From assembly GCA_039933635.1 (NCBI GenBank), contig JBDTNQ010000052.1:1-28492 (forward strand): a stretch of 28,492 nt of DNA, given 5' to 3'. This document shows, piece by piece, positions 1 to 7,187 of this stretch; the first letter of the stretch is position 1, and every line of letters starts with the position of its first letter. The stretch is from JBDTNQ01 sp039933635. GTDB lineage: Bacteria; Acidobacteriota; Vicinamibacteria; Vicinamibacterales; SCN-69-37. The translations under genes and the position numbers were made by a program. The notes beneath the pieces are model-generated. The model was not told the DNA's origin. It ran no database searches and saw only the letters and a program-made list of their open reading frames with translations.

Positions 1-4
1 GAAG

Positions 5-79
5 TGGCGTCCCCATCGGGAATCGAACCCGAGTCTCGGCCTTGAAAGGGCCGCGTCCTGACCGCTGGACGATGGGGAC
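5..79 (-). tRNA. tRNA-Glu (anticodon UUC)
   Basis: Read on the minus strand, a 7-bp acceptor stem (GTCCCCA with TGGGGAC) closes a cloverleaf. The anticodon stem is CGGCC/GGCCG around loop CTTTCAA, giving anticodon TTC (Glu). The T-arm contains GGTTCGAATCCC. Discriminator G is at position 8 and an encoded CCA at 5-7. Its U34 is a known substrate class of MnmA, whose gene lies at 20082-21146. Confidence 0.96.
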
Positions 80-93
80 GTCTGTCGTGCGGC

Positions 94-124
94 TTACAAC
101 CGAATAACGATATCAGAATCTCAA
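94..124 (-). promoter_or_regulatory. possible promoter of tRNA-Glu
   Basis: An AT-rich patch lies just upstream of the tRNA on the minus strand. TTGAGA (124-119) could be a -35 and TTGTAA (99-94) a -10, but the 19-bp spacer is long. The distance to the tRNA 5' end (about 15 bases) is right. This is weak, inferred evidence only. Confidence 0.28.
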
Positions 125-125
125 A

Positions 126-835
126 ATCGGCCGCTACCTCGCGGGTGGGCCGTGTCCGCGCCGCAGGCCGCAGCAGCCTGACAACACACGCGCCGCGCAA
201 TCGCCGCAGTTCCTCGACCTCACGCGCACGTCTCCCGCCGCGCCCAGGCAGCATGGGACAGTACGCGCGGCACTCACGCAGATACGATGGCCCACGCGCG
301 CGGGACCTCGGCGATTTCGGCTCGACGGTTTGCGGACGTGCGCCGGCTCCTCGCTGCAGCAGGGCAGACCTGTCACCGCCGGGTCCCGGCTCTCCACCGC
401 AGTCGCACCGGTACCAATGGAGTCGGCATTTCGGCACGTGCGCAAAGCCGCCGCGAATCAGTGACTTGTAGCCGCCATTCGACGGCTGGGTTGCTGTCGC
501 GTCAACACGGCCAGACTTCCGCGACGATTCGGGGGACCTCCGCGACATGTCCGACCGGCTTCCGAGCGTCGGCGCCAGCCCGACGTGCGGACCGGGCTCG
601 CCCGGCCGACACACCGGTGATGCTGGCGTAATCGCGCCTGGCCGCTGACGCGTCGCGTCCGACTACCCGCGATCGGGCGCCCGTTGGATTCGCGGGCTGC
701 CCGGCGTGATCGCCGCGTACGCGCAATCCGCGTTTGCGGCGTCACCGGCCCGCGATATCGAGGATTCAGGGTTTTTCAGCTCGGCGTTCAGGACTTCGGG
801 GACCACGCTGCGTGACGATGCGCGTGGAGGTAGTC
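126..835. other. about 700 bases with no supportable gene
   Basis: Several short overlapping open frames occur on both strands, as expected at this GC content. None has a recognisable product, a convincing ribosome binding site or a clear coding pattern. I saw no signature of RNase P RNA, tmRNA or SRP RNA, and no repeat of the palindrome family found elsewhere in the window. Confidence 0.5.
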
Positions 836-1525
836 ATGGATAAAGAGCAACGGCTGAAGTACGAAATGTTCGTGAGAGTGCGCGCGTTCGAAACGGTCTA
901 CCCGGGGTTGTTCGACGAGGGCTCGCTGGGCAGCCAGGCGTTCTCCGTGCTGGCGAGGGCGGTGGAGGCGATCGACGATCACCTCACCAAGAAGGTCCTC
1001 GCGGCCGCGGACGCCCGAAAGGTGAAGGCGGTCATTCGTGCGGCGGTGAGGGAGCAGATGAAGATCATCGCTCACGCCGCGCGGCGCATGGCCATGAAGG
1101 ATGCGGCGTCGAATCCGTTCCGCATTCCGACACGCAAGTCCGATCCGGCCATGCTCTCGACGGCTCGGGCGTTCATCGAGGCCGCGGGGCCAAGACAGGC
1201 GCAGTTCATTCGCCTGGGTCTGCCCCCGGACTTCGTCGCGTCGCTCCAGCGACAGGTGGAGGCGCTTGAGTTGGCCGTCGACGGACGGCGCAAGGGTCGC
1301 TTTCAGCTACGTTCGGCACAGGCAGGAGTCGAGGCCGCACTTGAACAGGGCTTCGACGCCATCCGCGACCTGGATGTGGTCGTGCCGAACGCCGTCCGCA
1401 GCGATCCGGTCCGTCTGGCGGCCTGGCAGGGCGCGAGGCGGGTGGAAGGCGGCAGCCGTTCGTCGGGACCCAAAGTGGATCCCGTCGCGCCGGCCGGCGA
1501 CGGCGATCTCAGCAAAGCGTCGTAG
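836..1525 (+). CDS. hypothetical helical protein, 229 aa
   Basis: I do not recognise a characterised family. The ATG at 836 is chosen because GGAGG (826-830) lies 5 bases upstream; an in-frame ATG at 818 is less well placed. The protein begins MDKEQRLKYEMFVRVRAFE and looks mostly alpha-helical and charged, with Ala/Arg/Lys/Glu-rich segments up to about residue 190 and a low-complexity Gly/Ser/Pro tail. There is no signal peptide, membrane segment or metal-binding cluster, so it is probably cytoplasmic. It stands alone, after a gene-free stretch and 145 bases before the aminotransferase. High G/C at third positions supports coding. Function is unknown. Confidence 0.75.
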   Translation: MDKEQRLKYEMFVRVRAFETVYPGLFDEGSLGSQAFSVLARAVEAIDDHLTKKVLAAADARKVKAVIRAAVREQMKIIAHAARRMAMKDAASNPFRIPTRKSDPAMLSTARAFIEAAGPRQAQFIRLGLPPDFVASLQRQVEALELAVDGRRKGRFQLRSAQAGVEAALEQGFDAIRDLDVVVPNAVRSDPVRLAAWQGARRVEGGSRSSGPKVDPVAPAGDGDLSKAS

Positions 1526-1628
1526 GCCTCGTCCCTCGTTCGATCAGGCGAGCACGCTCAGTTGGGGCTCCTTTGCGATCGTCGCCGCCGACGCCGAGGC
1601 AGGAGTAGGAGAGAATACGACGGGTCAA

Positions 1629-1668
1629 GGAGACCGGGTCTCCGTGACCATCGAGGAGACCCGGTCTC
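1629..1668 (+). promoter_or_regulatory. paired GAGACC-N-GGTCTC palindromes before the aminotransferase
   Basis: Two near-identical 13-bp palindromes, GAGACC-G-GGTCTC (1630-1642) and GAGACC-C-GGTCTC (1656-1668), have centres 26 bases apart. Together they also make one 14-bp perfect hairpin (arms 1630-1643 and 1655-1668) with an 11-base loop, ending two bases before the ATG at 1671. The hairpin would bury the candidate ribosome site GAGGAG (1653-1658). No T-run follows, so a simple intrinsic terminator is unlikely. A dimer-pair operator or an mRNA switch is inferred. Confidence 0.55.
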
Positions 1669-1670
1669 TT

Positions 1671-2930
1671 ATGACTATCCCAGGCTTTCGCTCTGTTCCA
1701 CGTACGGGTGTCATCTACGTCACCACCGAAGCGGTGGCGCGTGGGTTTTCAGCCAACGATCCGGAGTGGTGCAACCTCGGGCAAGGGCAGCCGGAAACGG
1801 GGGAGTTGCCGGGAGCGCCGCCGCGTATTCATGACGTCACCATCGGCGTGGACGATCAGGAATACGCGCCTGTCGTCGGTCTGACCGAACTGCGCGAAGC
1901 GGTCGCCGCGATGTACAACCGGTTGTACCGCCGCGGCCTGCCGTCGCAGTACACGGCGGACAATGTCTGCATCTCCGGTGGCGGGCGAGCGGCGCTCACG
2001 CGCGCGGCCGCCAGCCTGGGGCACATCAACCTCGGGCACTTCCTGCCCGACTACACGGCGTACGAAGAGCTGCTCGACATCTTCAAGGCCTTCACGGCGA
2101 TTCCCATTCTGCTGGAAGGCGAACGGGGCTACGCGTTCTCGCCGGAGGACTTGCGTCGGGAGATCCTCGGCCGCGGCCTGTCCGCGCTGCTGCTATCGAA
2201 CCCGTGCAATCCGACCGGCAAACTGATCGACGGCGAAGAAATGGAGCGCTGGGTCGCGTCGGCGCGCGAACTCGATTGCACGCTGCTCATCGACGAGTTT
2301 TACTCGCACTACATCTATCGCAGTCGTCCTGGCGTATTGCCAGTAGCCTCGGCGGCGCGTTACGTTGAGGACGTCGATCGTGATCCCGTCGTGCTGTTCG
2401 ATGGCCTGACGAAGAACTGGCGCTATCCGGGCTGGCGTGTCACCTGGGCCGTGGGACCGCGTTCGGTCGTCGACACGATGGCGTCCGCGGGATCGTTTCT
2501 CGACGGTGGTGGCTCGAAGCCGCTGCAGCGCGCGGCGATTCCGCTGCTCGAGGACGCCCACGTCGCGCAGGAGACGATGGCCATTCAGCAGGCCTTTCGA
2601 CACAAGCGCGATGTGATGGTCTCGGGTCTCGAGCGCATCGGCGTGCGGCTCGACCGTGTGCCCGACGGCACGTTTTACGCCTGGGGCAATGTGGGATTCC
2701 TACCGGAGCCGCTGAACGACGGCATGCGCTTCTTCCGCGCCGCCCTCGAACGCAAGGTGATCACGGTGCCAGGGGAATTCTTCGACGTGAATCCCGGCAA
2801 ACGTCGTAAGGGCCACGGATCGCGATTCCAGTCCTACGTCCGCTTCTCGTTCGGCCCGTCGGCCGAATCGATCGAGACGGCCCTCGGCCGGCTGGCGGAC
2901 CTGGTCAACTCTCCGCCAGCTGCGACGTAG
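1671..2930 (+). CDS. fold-type I PLP-dependent aminotransferase
   Basis: The 419-residue protein belongs to the class I/II aminotransferase superfamily (aspartate aminotransferase fold), cytoplasmic PLP enzymes that move amino groups between amino acids and keto acids. Visible marks are the NPCNPTGK loop at residues 177-184, LLIDEFYSHY with the PLP-ring Asp and a Tyr, and FDGLTKNWRYPGWR, where K248 should form the Schiff base. The substrate cannot be read from sequence. Start ATG 1671 is favoured; GTG 1644 in frame is an alternative, lying in the hairpin loop described at 1629-1668 and preceded by AAGGAG at 1627-1632. The open frame continues far upstream, but that part is antisense-like noise over the previous gene. 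The 3' end overlaps the convergent MutS-like gene by 26 bases. Confidence 0.93.
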   Translation: MTIPGFRSVPRTGVIYVTTEAVARGFSANDPEWCNLGQGQPETGELPGAPPRIHDVTIGVDDQEYAPVVGLTELREAVAAMYNRLYRRGLPSQYTADNVCISGGGRAALTRAAASLGHINLGHFLPDYTAYEELLDIFKAFTAIPILLEGERGYAFSPEDLRREILGRGLSALLLSNPCNPTGKLIDGEEMERWVASARELDCTLLIDEFYSHYIYRSRPGVLPVASAARYVEDVDRDPVVLFDGLTKNWRYPGWRVTWAVGPRSVVDTMASAGSFLDGGGSKPLQRAAIPLLEDAHVAQETMAIQQAFRHKRDVMVSGLERIGVRLDRVPDGTFYAWGNVGFLPEPLNDGMRFFRAALERKVITVPGEFFDVNPGKRRKGHGSRFQSYVRFSFGPSAESIETALGRLADLVNSPPAAT

Positions 2931-4659
2931 CCCGCTCGCGACGGACATCGAGATCCCTCGCACGAGCAAGGGCGTCTTCGATAAGAGAGGGCGCAGCGCC
3001 GCGAATGCGCAGCAATGCGATCGCATTCCGTGTCGTGGCGGGACCGGGACGAAGCCGGTAGTCGAACGCGAGTCCGTCCTCGCCGGCCGTCTCCGAGAAG
3101 TGGAGGGCCTGGTAGCGCCCACGCAACAGGTCCACCAATTCCTGGTCGTGCGTCGCCGCGAGTACCACATGCGCGGCGTGATCGCCGCTGTCGTGAGAGA
3201 TCAGACTCGCGAGAACGGCCTCTCCGGCCGCAATGCGTTCAACCGTGTTCGTGCCGCGGAACAGCTCATCGAACAGCAGCAGGTGCGGGGTCGCCGTCCT
3301 GGCGGCAGCGAGGAGGTCGACAACCGAATCCACTTCCACGAGGTAGTAGCTCTTGCCCGAGGCCGGATCGTCCGCGCGCCCGATGCAGGTCCGCACGGTC
3401 ACTAGCGGCGCGCGGTACTCGCGGGCGACGCACGTGTTGATCGTCTGTGCCATCACGGCGGTCACCCCGACCGTGCGGAGAAACGTCGTCTTGCCCGACA
3501 TATTCGAGCCCGTGATGATTGCGCCGTACGGCGGAACGAACGTGAACGAGTTCGGGACCGCCTCCGGGACCAACGGGTGTCGCACATCCGAAACTTCCAG
3601 CGATCCGCCTGGTTCACTGAGCGTGGGACGCGTCCAGACCGGCACGCTGCTTCGATAGGAGGCCACGCTCAGGGCGGCGTCCACCTCGCCAACGGCCGCG
3701 GCGATTCGCAGCAGCTCAGGCGCGAGCGCTTTCAGATGTCGCGCTCCGAAGAACAGCGCGTTGCCGTCGAGGCAAAACATCATGTTGAAGTACTCGAGCA
3801 CGAGCGCGCCCAGGTCACCTGAGACGGCCGCAGACGTGTCCCGACCGGCCCAGGCGGCGACGCGTCGAAGTTTCGCAAGGGGCGCCACCTCGGTGGAGAG
3901 ACTCCTCGTCAAGGCGGAGGTGGCGGGACGATCGCACACGCTCAACCTGTCTGCGGTCGCGAGCAACGGATTGATCTGGCGGAAACCTCGGCCCGCCATC
4001 CGGAGGTCGTGCGCCACCGTGCCGCGGAGCGCCAGATTCACGAGAACGACTGCGACGATGACGAAGAGTGCCTGCGGCCAGATCCACAGGGCGAGCACCG
4101 CCAGGGCTGTTGGCGCCGCGAGCAGCGGGAATACCGCATGCCAGGCCTTGGGTTCGATGGCGCGGTGTTCGACCAGGGCGATCAGATCGGCGGCATCAGC
4201 GGACTCGTGGAGCAGAGCCAGAGACACCTGCGCATGTTCCCGCGCGGGCACGTCGTCGCTCAGTCCGGCGATGAGGGCCTCGAAGGCGTCGAGATGCGGA
4301 GCCATTGGCGCGGCGCGAAGTCGCGCGTAGAGCACCTGCCGGCCGACCAGGCTTTCCGTCCGGTCGAGCATCCCGAACACGTCGTCCATGTCCAGGTCGG
4401 CCCAGGTCTTATCGTCGAGGCCGTCAGCGATGGAGTGGTCGGCGCGTCGGGCCCGGTAGTAGGCCGCGGCGGCGTCCATGTTCCGGGGGCCTGTCCGGAT
4501 CTGGCCCCAACGGCGCCGTGCGGCGGCCAGCCTTGCATCAAGGGCACGGCGCTGGAGGAGAAGCGCCACGGCGCCGATGACGCCGAGGGCCAGGATCCAC
4601 AACAGAGGTGTCACGGACGGCTCGCGGCCCGGCCAGCTCGCATGCCCGGATTCTGACAC
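2905..4659 (-). CDS. membrane-anchored MutS-like ATPase
   Basis: This 584-residue protein has a MutS-family domain V ATPase at its C-terminal end: Walker A GSNMSGKTT (Lys390), Walker B LLLFDELFRGTN and a later ATHD switch motif. Unlike true MutS it has no mismatch-recognition domain I. It instead carries hydrophobic segments at about residues 17-36 and a long one around 178-215, implying membrane attachment. MutS-related membrane proteins of this layout are widespread, but their role is not established. Helices typical of the MutS core/lever (residues about 70-170 and 230-340) fill the rest. The start is GTG 4659. The gene converges on the aminotransferase and shares 26 bases with its end. 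It should not be annotated as the mismatch repair protein. Confidence 0.9.
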   Translation of the reverse strand: MSESGHASWPGREPSVTPLLWILALGVIGAVALLLQRRALDARLAAARRRWGQIRTGPRNMDAAAAYYRARRADHSIADGLDDKTWADLDMDDVFGMLDRTESLVGRQVLYARLRAAPMAPHLDAFEALIAGLSDDVPAREHAQVSLALLHESADAADLIALVEHRAIEPKAWHAVFPLLAAPTALAVLALWIWPQALFVIVAVVLVNLALRGTVAHDLRMAGRGFRQINPLLATADRLSVCDRPATSALTRSLSTEVAPLAKLRRVAAWAGRDTSAAVSGDLGALVLEYFNMMFCLDGNALFFGARHLKALAPELLRIAAAVGEVDAALSVASYRSSVPVWTRPTLSEPGGSLEVSDVRHPLVPEAVPNSFTFVPPYGAIITGSNMSGKTTFLRTVGVTAVMAQTINTCVAREYRAPLVTVRTCIGRADDPASGKSYYLVEVDSVVDLLAAARTATPHLLLFDELFRGTNTVERIAAGEAVLASLISHDSGDHAAHVVLAATHDQELVDLLRGRYQALHFSETAGEDGLAFDYRLRPGPATTRNAIALLRIRGAAPSLIEDALARARDLDVRRERATSQLAES

Positions 4660-4708
4660 AGCGTCGCCGGTCGGCTAACGCCTGTAGCTGGACTCCTGTC
4701 CGGCCGAT

Positions 4709-4930
4709 ATGCCGGGCATGAAGCACATCATCGCCGACGTCTCGGACGTCCCGTCGCTTCCACCTGCGATGGACCGCCGCAGGAATCCCGATCGCCGGAC
4801 GACCTGGCGGGGTGGCCGGCGGGACAGCGACTGGACGAACCGTCCGCCCGACGCGCTGACGCGGCTCGAGACCGCGCAGAAGATCACGGGCTGGAAGCGG
4901 GCGGTCCTGTCCGCGCTGCACCTCTGGTAG
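4709..4930 (+). CDS. small Arg-rich protein with RR-GGRRDSDW motif
   Basis: A 73-residue frame with strong coding bias: almost every codon ends in G or C. The protein reads MPGMKHIIADVSDVPS, then a basic, Trp-containing core DRRRNPDRRTTWRGGRRDSD (about residues 22-41), then a helix rich in Leu, Thr and Lys. I recall similar RRGGRR-type small proteins in acidobacterial genomes, but no function. ATG 4718 is an alternative start, and no strong ribosome site is visible. It starts 50 bases from, and divergent to, the MutS-like gene and converges on the spermidine-synthase-like gene. The basic core could bind nucleic acid or acidic partners (inference only). Confidence 0.55.
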   Translation: MPGMKHIIADVSDVPSLPPAMDRRRNPDRRTTWRGGRRDSDWTNRPPDALTRLETAQKITGWKRAVLSALHLW

Positions 4931-4970
4931 CAGGCCAGCAGCGGGTACCGCGGGCCAGTGACCGCCGCCG

Positions 4971-5642
4971 CTAGCCGTTTGTTGCGAGATAGATCACGTG
5001 GCGGTGTCCGCCGCGTTTGATGCGGCCGCGCACGTGTTCCGTCCGTACTTTGTAGCCGGCATATTGCAGACGGTGTGGGAAATGTTTGTCTGCCCACACG
5101 GACCACACCGCGAGCATGCCCCCGAACTTCAGCGCTTTCCGTAGCGCGAAGAGCGCCGTGTCGCTGTAGAGTCCGGCGTTCGCCGATGTCGCGAATGCTT
5201 CAGGGCCGTTGTCGACATCGAGCAGGATCGCATCGAACACGGCCTCACTCGACGCGACGACAACCCGCACATCACTCACGACGACCTTCACGCGCGGATC
5301 CGACAACGGATGCCCCGCCAACGGTCCCAGCACACCCTGATTCCACTCGACGACCTCGGGCAGCAGTTCGGCGACGATGACGGTTGCATCGGCGGGGAGG
5401 CAGTCGAGAGCGGCCCGGAGCGTGAAGCCCATGCCGAGTCCGCCGATCAGGACCGTCGGCTTCTGCGCGCGGCGCAGCGGTTCGCAGGCGAGCCGGGCCA
5501 GCGCATCTTCCGACTCATGCGACCGGTTCGTCATCAGCGTTTCCTTGCCGATGAGAATCAGGTATTCCGTGTCGCGCCGCGTCAGCGTCATCGGCTTTCC
5601 ATCGGGCGTACGCGCCTCGCCGAGACGTTCCCAGGGTTTCAT
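4971..5642 (-). CDS. spermidine-synthase-like Rossmann protein
   Basis: The 223-residue protein has the SAM/dcSAM-binding Rossmann fold of the spermine/spermidine synthase family: glycine loop GGLGMGFT (67-74), VIVAELLPEVVEWNQ with ribose-binding Glu92, and FDAILLDVDNGPEAF with the acidic motif. It is shorter than typical SpeE (about 280 residues) because the N-terminal beta domain is reduced. It may therefore be a spermidine synthase-like methyltransferase rather than a polyamine enzyme. No polyamine genes such as speD are adjacent; arginase at 9903-10826 is the nearest related enzyme. Start ATG 5642 is preferred; the open frame continues 70 codons upstream with arginine-rich noise overlapping the next gene. 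TAAGCT lies 8 bases before the ATG and could be a leaderless -10. Confidence 0.85.
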   Translation of the reverse strand: MKPWERLGEARTPDGKPMTLTRRDTEYLILIGKETLMTNRSHESEDALARLACEPLRRAQKPTVLIGGLGMGFTLRAALDCLPADATVIVAELLPEVVEWNQGVLGPLAGHPLSDPRVKVVVSDVRVVVASSEAVFDAILLDVDNGPEAFATSANAGLYSDTALFALRKALKFGGMLAVWSVWADKHFPHRLQYAGYKVRTEHVRGRIKRGGHRHVIYLATNG

Positions 5643-5737
5643 CGAAATCGAGCTTAGCCCGATTTTCGCGATTTGAACTTTGAAGTTGGTCTTCCGACGT
5701 GCGGACGGGGCGTCGGACAGGTCGACGTTCGCGTGTG

Positions 5738-6994
5738 CTACGCGCGCGCCGAGGCGCCCTGCCGCAGGTCGTTCGACCAGCGGAGTGCTTCGGCGTACGC
5801 CGCGGGCAGGACGGCGGGGTTGACGCCGGCACCGCGGGAGAGTTCGAAGCACTGGTCCCAGCTACCCTGTTCGTAGGCGACTGTGCAATCGAGAATGCGG
5901 CGCCGGTCGTTGGGCTTACCCAGCAGCGCGTCGCGCACCCGGGTCGGCAGCGGCAGCGACTCGAGGATCGCCGGCATGGGTTGTTCCAGGATCGCATCCA
6001 TCAGCGAGCACATGCCGACCAGGAAGCCTTCGGACGCGGCTTCGTCGTCGCCGGTGCTGGCGCCAAGCAGTTCGCAGCATCGCGCGCGGATGGTGGCCAT
6101 CGTCAACAGCTCGGCGTGCGCATTCGAGCTGAGCCCAGCCAACGCCCAGAGTGATGCCCAACGGCGTACCGTGTCGCGACCGAGCAGGACCAGGGCCTCA
6201 CGAATCGATTGCACCGTCGTCCGCAACGCGAATGCGGCCGAGTTCACCGTGCGGAGGATGAGAAAGCACAGCGCAGGGTCATGCTTGACGAGATCTTCGA
6301 GCTGGTGCACCGAGAGATCGGGATCGTGCAGCGCGTGCATCAGTCGCAGGCTGGCGATGTGCTGTGCCGGTACTGGCCGGCTCTCCTTGATCACCGGACG
6401 TCCGAGGAAGAATCCCTGGAACAGATCGTAGCCACCGACGACGGCTTCCTTGAACTTTTCGGCGGTCTCAATCTTCTTCGCGACGAGCGTGGGGCCTTCG
6501 CCAGGCGCGAGATTGGGCAGTTTCGCGGTTGCTTCACCGGCGCGCAGGAAATCGATCTTGAGGTAGTGCACGAGGGGAACCAGCTCGGCCGTCCACGCGT
6601 TCATCGTGAAGTCGTCGATGGCCAGCGTGTACCCGTCCTTGCGGAGTTGTTTACAGGCGTCGAGCACCTCGGAGTCCGCTTCGATGTCGGCCCCCAGCTC
6701 GAGCACGACCTTGTCGCGCGGCAGCACCGCGGGAATACCTTCGATCAGGAGGCGACGACTGACGTTGATGAACGCCCGGCGATTAGCCGTGAGGACATCG
6801 AAGCCGATGGCATACAGCCCGTCGATGACCTTCGCCGTTGCGTAGTCCTCGTGCACCCCCATCCGGTCCGTGGCGTTCGCCGCGTTCCGGTACAAGAGCT
6901 CGTAGCCGAAGATGCGTCCGCTCTTGTCGAGGATCGGCTGCCTCGCGACGAAAATCTGGGTTTGCGGGCCCTTGGCGGGCGCGGTCGTCGCCAT
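5738..6994 (-). CDS. EAL-HDOD domain signalling protein
   Basis: The 418-residue protein matches the YuxH-type architecture: an N-terminal EAL-like domain (about residues 12-210) and a C-terminal HDOD domain (about 215-405). EAL landmarks are recognisable but altered: FGYELLYR replaces the EAL signature, and IDDFTMNA replaces DDFG. LKID and GYDLFQGFFLGRP remain. Loss of several metal ligands suggests that it does not hydrolyse cyclic di-GMP but may bind it or a partner. The HDOD part (HDPALCFLILRTVNSAAF, then IREALVLLGRDTVRRW) is typical of signalling scaffolds. GGAG lies 5-6 bases before the ATG. It is likely cytoplasmic. The downstream spermidine-synthase-like gene is 95 bases away on the same strand. 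Confidence 0.93.
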   Translation of the reverse strand: MATTAPAKGPQTQIFVARQPILDKSGRIFGYELLYRNAANATDRMGVHEDYATAKVIDGLYAIGFDVLTANRRAFINVSRRLLIEGIPAVLPRDKVVLELGADIEADSEVLDACKQLRKDGYTLAIDDFTMNAWTAELVPLVHYLKIDFLRAGEATAKLPNLAPGEGPTLVAKKIETAEKFKEAVVGGYDLFQGFFLGRPVIKESRPVPAQHIASLRLMHALHDPDLSVHQLEDLVKHDPALCFLILRTVNSAAFALRTTVQSIREALVLLGRDTVRRWASLWALAGLSSNAHAELLTMATIRARCCELLGASTGDDEAASEGFLVGMCSLMDAILEQPMPAILESLPLPTRVRDALLGKPNDRRRILDCTVAYEQGSWDQCFELSRGAGVNPAVLPAAYAEALRWSNDLRQGASARA

Positions 6995-7076
6995 GCGTAC
7001 TCCAGCGGTCGATCGAAGACTCGACCAACCGGAGAATCGGCCAGCGAAAGCAAAAGTTGAGGGCCGAATCCGTGGA

Positions 7077-7181
7077 GCCCTGGGCCTTCAGGCCCAGGGC
7101 CGACCCCGGACCTGAAGGTCCGGGGCTCCGCGGGGGGCGGCGGGGCTCCTTGGGTCCGGGGCTCCCCGGGGCCAGGGCTCC
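7077..7181. repeat. tandem palindromes of the GGACCTGAAGGTCC family
   Basis: Two adjacent stem-loops occupy the gap between the cytochrome and EAL-HDOD genes. The first (7077-7100) has 10-bp arms GCCCTGGGCC/GGCCCAGGGC around TTCA. The second (7104-7125) has 9-bp arms CCCCGGACC/GGTCCGGGG around TGAA. Copies of GGGGCTCC follow at 7122, 7142 and 7158, with GGGCTCC at 7175. Related palindromes lie at 16917-16938 and 22406-22428. They could act as terminators or mRNA-end stabilisers for the cytochrome transcript, but there is no T-run. Confidence 0.75.
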
Positions 7182-7187
7182 GTGACT

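Noticed and set aside
1101..1670. Long N-terminal extension of the aminotransferase frame
   Set aside because: It is a shadow frame over the 836-1525 gene, Arg/Ser/Pro-rich with no domain, and a better start exists at 1671.
2905..4659. Calling the MutS-like gene mutS and linking it to a repair system
   Set aside because: The mismatch-binding domain is missing and hydrophobic segments are present, so the repair name would mislead.
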